NCBI GenBank assembly: GCA_018806985.1
Contig: JADANN010000455.1
Coordinates: 9,986 to 73,985, forward strand
Source: Angiostrongylus vasorum
Taxonomy: Eukaryota > Nematoda > Chromadorea > Rhabditida > Metastrongylidae
Reading direction: 5' to 3'
Length of the DNA: 64,000 nucleotides
Part shown: positions 48,801 to 57,800 of the stretch, one piece after another
Layout of the letters: each line of letters starts with the position of its first letter
Position numbering within the stretch: the first letter of the stretch is position 1
Notes under the pieces: generated by a model
What the model saw: only the letters and a program-made list of their open reading frames with translations
Databases searched by the model: none
Told to the model about the DNA's origin: nothing
Program-made: the position numbers and the translations under genes

Positions 48801-51800
48801 TAACATCTCTCCGAATCAACTAGTAGGAAGAACGAACGAAGGATTCGTCGCCGAAAATACACCTCCTTCTGATCCAAATCGTGGTGAAGACCAGGATACG
48901 CCCTTGCAAAGTTACGTCAGGACTCCAGGTAGGACCAAGTTGCGCGACCAGCAATAGGCCAGCCTCAGTACCCCGCACACTGGATGCTCCCGTCTATGAC
49001 GTCAGGCGGTGAGACGACCGGTGAGTGGCCAGAAAATCTCGGGTTACGCAGGACGTCATTGGAACCGGATCTGACGAACACACGCACGACACGCCATGGA
49101 GATTGTTTCTTAATATGCACGTATAATGTTAGAACACTCTCCACAGACGCCGATCTTCACGCCCTTCTTGTAGCCGCAGATCGCATTAAATTTCACGTGA
49201 TCGCATTACAAGAAACAAAAGTCAAGAAGACCGACATACGCCAACTAAACAACGGGACCCTTGTCATTAGTGGAGAAAAGGTCCCGTCACGAAATGTCGG
49301 CGACGTAGGCTTTGTCGTCCACCCGTCCATTGTCCATCTCGTCGACTCACACGAGATCCTTTCCCCTCGCATAGCCGTCCTCCGTCTTCAACTGTCGCAT
49401 CGTAAGAAGATCACTATCATCAACTGCTACTCACCGACCGACGCAGCTGATGAGTACGAATTAAATGCGTTCTACTATTAGTTGGAGGAATCATCCGCAA
49501 TGATAAGGCATATCATAAATTTGTTGTCGGAGACTTCAACGCTAGAATAGGAAAGGCCAACGAGAGCGAATACAAGATCGGAAATTTTGGATAAGGAGAA
49601 AGAAATGAGAATGGGAACCGTCTCGCAGGACTCCTGTCAGCAGCACGCCTCTCCCACGGAAACTCGTTTTTCCAGAAGAAAGAAAGCCGCCGCTAGGACC
49701 ATATTCTGACAAACAGAAGATGGTGCCTACTTGACAATCGGTAGTCCCGTCATTCTGTACTGGTTCCGATCACCGCCTTCTTCGCGCGAAGATTCGATTC
49801 AGCCACAAGCTGGAAAAGAACTCTCTTCATCGACCACGAGGAAAAAGTCTAGTTGTATACGATGAGAACATTCTGAACGAAGTCCTACCTAAACGTGACT
49901 GGCAGGTTAAAGAAGACCCGACCGAAGACTACGAGCTGCTTGTCGAAGGACTGAAAAGCTGTGCCGAATTCACCTCAATTCCTCAAGCAAGAAGATGGGA
50001 TCGCATCTCCGTCACAACTAAGGAGTTGCTCGAAAAGAGAAGGAAACTGAAGCTTGATCCTACTGCAACACGTTTGACATGGCTGGTAATAAATGCCAGC
50101 TGCAGAATAGCTTTACAGGAAGATCTACAACGGTAAAAGCAGAAGAAACTACTGGAAGGATCAAAGAATAGAAGCAGTCTGAAAAAAATGCAGTCTAGAC
50201 TTGTGTGATTATAATGTTCCGCTGTCAGCTCTGATGAACGAAGATGGGATCGTCAAAAGTTCCCGCCATGATATGGGATTAATAGGGGAAACGTTCTACA
50301 TCAACTTTTTCCGTTCCACAATCCCCGTCCCGAACCCTAATATCCCCTGCTGGAGAAAAACCACTTGGAATTCTTCCGTCGGTGGTTCGAGTTGCGATAG
50401 AAAGCAAGAAAACAGGCACAGCTCCAGGACCAGACAATGTCACCGCCGATTTCCTTAGAGCTGGAGGCCACAATTTACACGTACTTCTTGCAAATCATAT
50501 GACAGTCTACCTTCAAAAGGAAAAAAATCCCAGATTAGTGGAGGACGTCGCGTACGGTCATCCTGCCCAAGAAAGGAGACCGGAGGGATCTTCGTAACTA
50601 TCGTCTTATATGCTTGTTGAGTGCACTCTACAAGCACTTCACAAAGATTATCCTCTTGCGCATATCAAGGACATTGGATGAGGCGCAACCAGTCGAACAA
50701 GCAGGATTTCGGAAAGGATTTTGCTGTATGGAGCACATTCAAACCGTGTCCAGGGTCATGGAAGTTTGTCGGGAATACCACTTGCCTCTAGTCCTGACCT
50801 TTGTCGACTATGAAAAAGCGTTTGACAGTGCGGAAACGAATGCAATCCTATCAGCGCTCGTCGACCAAGGAGTGGACCCGTCCTACATAAGAACTCTGTG
50901 CGACTGTTATCGGACCTGCACTACGAAAATACAGCTTTTCCATCGACCTCTTACCTTACCCATAGGAAAAGGAGTTCAACAGGGCGACGCAATATCGCCA
51001 AAGCTGTTCGGTGCCGCACTGCAGTGGATAATGAAGTCACTCGATGGGGATGAGAAAGGCATACGTATTGATGGAAAATTGCTATTAAATCTTCGTTTTG
51101 CCGACGACACTGTCATCTTCTCAAGAAATACTAACGAAGCAAAGATGATAATCAACGAGCTCAACGAAACGGGGGAAAAAGATCGGACTGCGCATAAATC
51201 GAAAGAAGATCCAGTTCATGAAAAACCCATGGTGAAAACGGGAAAAAAATTGAATTCGATGGCTCTTTCATTGCAGAAACCATCTCGTACTATACCGTGG
51301 GCGATAAATGAACATGGAAAACAATATGAAAGAGGAACTAGGTAAAAGAAGGAGAGCAGCTTGGGCCGCATTCGAGCCTCTCAAAGAAGCCACCGACCAA
51401 CTGAAGGACCCGAAAATCCGCGCTCATCTCTTCGATTCTCACGGTCCTCCCAGCGCTCTGTGGAGACGTGGGTTGATACTTCAACTACGTCAAGAGTGCT
51501 CCGCACTACTCACAGAGCGCTTGAGCGATGTCTTCTGAAATATAGCCGCTATTCTCAACATCTAGCCGGAATGCGAAGCTCTGATCCTTCAAATATGTCA
51601 CATCTTCGAGATCCAGGAGAATATACATCGATAGCGAAACACAGATGGGCCGGTCACATAATGAGAAGAACGGACGACAGATGGAGAACAGTAGAGTGGA
51701 CTCAAAGAGAATGCAAACGTCCCCCAGGACGACCACCTACACGTTGGGCGGACGTGTTCGTAAACAGAGTTAATCAGCTGTACCCGCAGCTGCAGTTGTT

Positions 51801-54800
51801 TTACAGATCACGGTACGAGACTCGCACGCGTTACCATGCTCGAACAAGACCACCACCATGGACTACGATTGCCAGAGAAAGGAACGAATGGCATATGTGC
51901 TGGGGTCCGCACAGCTCGTGAAGATGGACCCTCCAAGTATCCAATATTGATTGAATACTAAGAGTACATCAAGTTTACCCGAGAGAAACCGAAACATAAC
52001 TGGCTTCCATTTCTGAATGTTCAAATTAACCTATCCGGAAACGCCTTTAGTAAACATTACGAAAGAGTACTGAAAGCCAAGTGGTAAAAATATATTTGTT
52101 CATTACCTCTCCACTCACCCTTCACCAACAAAAAAGGCGCTTCTAAGAAACATGCTTCGAACAACCACAAACGAACAGTGGGAAGAGAGCAGAAAGAGAA
52201 ATTCCGGAAATTGGAGCAGAAAACAGCCATGTCCAATAGCTACGAAACTATAGCTCCTCGTGATAGGAGTAGAGGAAAACCCAAGCTCCCAAACCGATAA
52301 CTCCAGCGGTAAAAAACGTCCCGTTTATCCTGCTCTCCATAGCTATTGGAATAAGTGCAGCAACACAACGTTGCTTAGGAAAGGCTGGTCCAGAGAATTC
52401 AGTAACAGTGATAGAAATACCACCGAGTACTTTAAAAAGCCCAGCTAGTTCGTAACAGCCCGTATGACCACCTATGTAGAACACAATATTGCATAATTTG
52501 CTCCAATGTTAGAGACGGTGACTGCATGAGTTCGGGTACAGTCTGTTTGATCTCTTGTAAAAAGGTGTGGACGAATATATTGGCGAAACGGGTAGAGACT
52601 ACTATGCGTCCGTGTAAAAGAACAGCTAGTCGGTAAACTTAAAAAAACTTAAAGTTAAACCAAATACTCAACTAGGGGCGCATAGGATGGGGAAAATTTT
52701 TGAACTGAAAGTCACTATCTTAGCACAGCAGTCGAAAACATCAGCGCGCAAAACTCTCGAAGCATTTTAGATAAATTTCAGGAATCCGAAAATGAACCAC
52801 AGCGAAGAACACCTCGTAATCACACGCGATATCACACACTATGGATGATTGATGTTTTAAAGTGACGGCCACATTATGCTTCCATGTGAACTCTGCGCGG
52901 TTGGTCTCCACGTGACATGGTTAGTGGAAGACTCAAAGAAAGCGGTGAATGTGCGAGGAAGCTGTTTTGTGTTGAGTGTGATTGAAATCTTGGTTTAGTA
53001 TTTTCTCCGTTTCGTAATGGAGTTGCTTGGCTAAATTGCTGTCAACCTGACCTTTCCTAGCTCTGAGGAAGGCGAAATCCGCCGAAACACCAGCTTTTCC
53101 ATAAATAAGGAGTAAAGTAACAACCTCATGTTTGCTTTTTATGAAAAGAGAATTCGATCAACGCCGAGGTTAATAGAAAGTCGGTCATCGAAATTACGAC
53201 ATTTTTTTCATTTGTAGGCTAGTATGAGGTTGATAAAATATTTTATTCAGCTAACGTCTCGGCCCGTTCGCCTTCTTTAGAGCAGGATTGATCTGAATTG
53301 ATTGGAACAATTGTGGACAGTCGATATCAGTAGAAGAATGCATATTTATTATTGGTACGAGGGTTTTTGGAATAATGTTACGCTCTGTGCTGGCTGAGAA
53401 TAATACCCTCTACGGCAGGATGGGTCGTCCGGAGAAAAAACAAACGATTGTCAACAGACATCACTAACAACAACAACCGTCGTGTATAAATGAGCACTGC
53501 AGAAGATGCTATCACGAAAACCTACATCGAAAGAAGGAAGAATTGTGGAAAAATTGACATTTCCAGGCTTTGAATAAAGTGTTGAATCCTTGATCTTAAT
53601 TCCTTGGTTACATCTAGAGCGTCTCTAGACAATAACCGTTAGCACTCGCAGGTTCTTGTGGATTAGGTCAGAGCTAGCTCTTTTGGTACTGCGAGTATTA
53701 CAAGACGGTAGTGATTCCAAGGATAATGTTCTCTTAACCAACTGTTTTTTTGACCTGAGCGATAACACATGACCTTGACTTTTGACAATTGGGCAACATT
53801 TTGGCAACGGTAGAAGGTAGAATCAGTTCGCTTTCAGTCCCATAGAGGTTTGCTATAAGTGCATTTGGTCGGAGATAAGTTATCCCAAGTATTATAATCA
53901 AAACATTATCTCTGTTTTATGGCAGGGGGAGGCTTCAAGTGAGAGAACGCATAGTTGGCCTATACAATGGCTTGTCGAGACCTATGGTGAACTAGTTCAT
54001 CGTATTTATTTTCACTGTTACGAATTTTACGACACTGGAAAGATGGAGCTTAGTTAGTGTGAGGCGCTAAGTAGAACAAAAGACTTTGTACGTATTTCAG
54101 AACATTTTTAACCACTGTGCTACACGCGCAAAACAAGGTGTTAACTACGACTACTTATTCTTTCTAATTCTGTTTAGCAAACACGAGGTGTTATTTTATT
54201 TCTTTATTTACGTACAAGATGACGTTTCGGCGGATTTCGCCTTCCTCAGAGCCTGGAAAGGTCATGTTGACAGCAATCTATTCGGCCAAACACCTCCATA
54301 ACCAAACAGAGAAAACGCTGAATCAAGATTTATTTATTTATTTTGGTTTCCATGTGAACTCTGTGCGGTTGGTCTCCACGCGACATACTCAGTGGAAGCT
54401 TCATAGAAAGCGGTGAGTGTGCAAAGCTGTGTTCAATGTGATTGAAATCTTGGTTCAGCGTTTTCTCTGTTTGGTTATGGAGGTGTTTGGCCGAATAGAT
54501 TGCTGTCAACATGACCTTTCCAGGCTCTGAGGAAGGCGAAATCCGCCGAAACGTCAGCTTGTACGTAAATAAAGAAACAAAATAACACCTCGTGTTTGCT
54601 AAACAGAACTAGAAAGAATTATTCAATCAATGCCGAGGTTAATAGAAAGTCGGACGTGGGAGTTATTACGACTACTTATATTTACTTTAAGCCAAAACCT
54701 CAGTAGCACATACTTCAACTTTTTCAACTATTTGAGCAAATGCCGTTCCCCCACCTGAGATGAGCGGTGTCGATAGCAGCAGCGGGGTTACTCAACCTCT

Positions 54801-57800
54801 TCTCAAGCTGCTCAGAAAAGTCCTCAAACAGCACGATCAAAGTTGACGAATACGGTATATATCCTATATATGCGAGATGCTCCTTCCAAACATCGACGTA
54901 CTTTAACTCCTTGTTCTTGCACATATAAAGACAGAAATTCAGAATCTGGAAGAGTGCATACACTAAAAAGATTTAATTTAACTTTTTGTCATACAGCTTT
55001 CTGCCCACCATAAACCACGATGCAACTGTCACTTCGCCTTTGTTTTTAAAATATTTTTTCATTCCAGGACTTCTCTCATTTTATTTTTTAAGTGAAACGG
55101 CAAGAGTGCTCATGGGCCATTCTTTTGTTGCTTCAAATACTCCTATTACTCGCACGAAGTAAACAGCAGCAGGGAATTAAACAATCTCATAGTTTCCTCA
55201 AAATAAAGTGCCCTTTTTTGAAGGTGTAAAAAAAATTCATAGAGGCTGACAAGGACTAGGTACAAGACATTGTAGAGCACTTGTATAAATTTCCTCGATT
55301 TGCGTAACTGTTGCTTAAGCCGTTAAAATAAAAAAGGGTGAAGCTCTCGGCGTTGATCAATCCAGGAGGGACACGCCATGCATGCGACTTCATTAAGCAT
55401 CGTTGGAGGTGGTTGAATGCATTGCTGGCCTTTACATTGACTCGCAGTAGCCTGCCGATGTATCGAGCCAGTTCTGCTGTCCTCCCAGACAAGTCTGGTA
55501 CCAATTTGCCGACCCCGGAGGGATGGAAGGCTTGGTGTGCCATGGGCACGGGGATCGATTCTACGTGTGTGTCGCAGGACGCCTTCGACTACTGCGCCAC
55601 ACGCGATTATAGCGTTAACAAACTTTATCCGTCGCTTCTAGTCGATACTCTTCCACTTCATTATTCAAGTCTGATTAATTTGAAGGATGTATATTTCCGA
55701 TTCCAATTTCTTTTAGTTGCTAAAGTTAAGTAAAATAAAACTTTCACCGGCTTGATTTACCTTGATCGCGCCATACATATAGGCGTTGAACTCCAAATAG
55801 TGCCTGAGATTAGCGTTGGTGAACGGAAACACCGCAGTGCCTTTAATGACGACAGAAAGGCACATCACCCAAGGAATCGCGATGTTTCTGGTGTAGATGG
55901 AAAGGGTGGTGACGACGATTGAAACTGCAGTGATTATGAGGATGCACTGAAGGCTGAAAGAATAAAAAGTGTGACGATCATTCCTCATTGTCCAATTCGT
56001 TGCAGTGATAGATGATTAAAGACAAAGTGTTCGGCGAGCGACCGCTCAATCCGTTATGGATACGCAATGCATTGGATTCCACTGGTAGCACCGTAAATGT
56101 GGGTGAATGCACATTTGGTAAAAGGTGGTTTGCAAGGACCTAATCATGTATAGATTCAGTGCTTTCCTCCTCTCAGTGAGGCCTAGCACCAAACTCTTAA
56201 CCTTGCAAGGAAAGTGACTTGGTTATCGTAGGAAGCGTAAAGAACTACCACGTTTCTACTTTTAAGCATTACGCTACACACTTCTCATTAAAGTAGTAGT
56301 GCTCTCAATAAAAAAATAAAGGATAAAGCTCTCGGCGTTGATCAATCCCTGAGGGATACGCCATGCACTAGACTTCATTCAGCACCGTTTGGAGATGATT
56401 GAATGCATATCTGGCTTTTTACTCGTGGTGACCTACCGATGTAACGAGCCAGTGCTGCTATCCTCCCAGACATGTCTGGTACCAATTTGCCGACTCCGGA
56501 GGGATGGAAGGCTTGGTGGGCCATGGGCGCGGGGATCGAATTCATGTGTGTGCTGCAAGGCACTTCCGATCACTGCGCCACACGCGCTCTCAATATTAAA
56601 CCAATTTTTGTCTAAAAGAACAGTAGTTTTTAGCAGTGCTGCCATTCATTTTACGTGCTACAAATCCAATTTATCGGACTGATTAACTACACATCAATTA
56701 GATAAGGTTAACAAAATGAAGTGTTTTCGTTAGTTTGGTACCGAGGGAGAAAATCCAGAAACGTCACAGGAGTCCACGTGCTGTCAAACTCTTACCATTT
56801 TCAAGTTCATTCACTTGTGAAGTTCACCTTTTTTCTACTAGTAAAGGTACCTGTCATTTACTGTTTGTATAAGAGGTATATGCTTGCAAACCTTGTCATG
56901 TGGATCTGAATCAGTAATCCTGCAACGGACAACGCCAGCTTGACCCATTTGGTTGTGACGAGACGAATCACCAAGAAGAATCTATAATTGTTAGTGAATT
57001 TGGAGAACTTTAAGCGAATCAGTGCAAAACCCCAGTATTCAATTTGGATGGAAAACAACTAGTACGCTTGAATGTTGTGTGATAAAAAATGGGTAGTAGT
57101 TCTCTAGTGATGCTAACTAGTAAATTCGTGAGTATTCCTCTTCAAGAATTCCTAACCGCTAAGCAGCCAGGATACGTGGAACGCCCCGGGAAGCGAACAT
57201 GAGGTTAAACAGAAATTATAACCGGCTTTTTGGTTCTCTGAGATAAAAGTGGATCCATTAGATGAACTTTATGTTCCTAATATACCGATTTTACACTTCT
57301 TCTGTATTTATGTAATCGTATTCATGAGTGGGTAGTTGGTTCATACACGGATTGTATCCCTACGGGGTTACTTCGGCCTGAATTATGTAATAATGTGAAT
57401 GAAGTGGAAAGTACAAGGGAGATGGTAAGGAGTTACCTAAGACAAGTAATCTCCATGTCTACTCTGGCGGAGACCAACAGGCTACTCGTGAGCATAGATC
57501 ACCAAAAAACAGTAGATTGAACGGGCCTCATTCTCTGTACCACTCACTAAACGGCAACCGATAGGATGGCTTAAATAAGAAAAAGTAAAACGAACCCCCC
57601 TAAAACCTCAGGACCATTTTAGGCTACCTGAATCTGGAAGGACTAAGGTGAAGATCTTCACTTGTGAAGCACAAGCACTAGCATTTGAATTCTCAACAGT
57701 CTTTCGGTGGGGGCACGATAAAGTAAAGTACGATGTCTCACCAGTTCAACGAGGTTTATGATATCGAAGAACAGCTGTTACTCGAAACATGCGATAGTAG

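Larger units (their letters stand above)
48721..51957 (+). mobile_element. RTE-type non-LTR retrotransposon, near full length, inactive
   Basis: Inserted into the Penelope RT frame. The apurinic-type endonuclease begins at ~49,110 ([34 protein letters not shown]) and is interrupted by TAG after NAFYY (49,480). Its continuation is [20 protein letters not shown] in another frame. The RT (50,614-51,200) shows [40 protein letters not shown] and [13 protein letters not shown]. The C-terminus (51,361-51,921) shows [28 protein letters not shown] and [14 protein letters not shown], typical of nematode RTEs. At least four frameshifts or stops separate these parts, so it cannot encode a complete protein. 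The 3' end is a short TTGATTGAATAC tail. Confidence 0.9.
47040..53190 (+). mobile_element. Penelope-like element with LTR-like ends, interrupted by RTE
   Basis: Composite element in HHAT intron 5. Direct terminal repeats lie at 47,045-47,353 and 52,862-53,190. The RT part is at 48,200-48,720, with [10 protein letters not shown] (48,351), TIQQ, LKECLNCS and the catalytic YKDDCF (48,652-48,669). The RT frame stops at [10 protein letters not shown] where an RTE has inserted. PLE sequence resumes at ~51,958 with [24 protein letters not shown] and a SNSYET stretch. The GIY-YIG endonuclease remnant is at ~52,490-52,650 ([25 protein letters not shown], then EYIGETG in a shifted frame). Stops and frameshifts make it inactive. 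Family assignment rests on remembered nematode PLE motifs. Confidence 0.8.
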
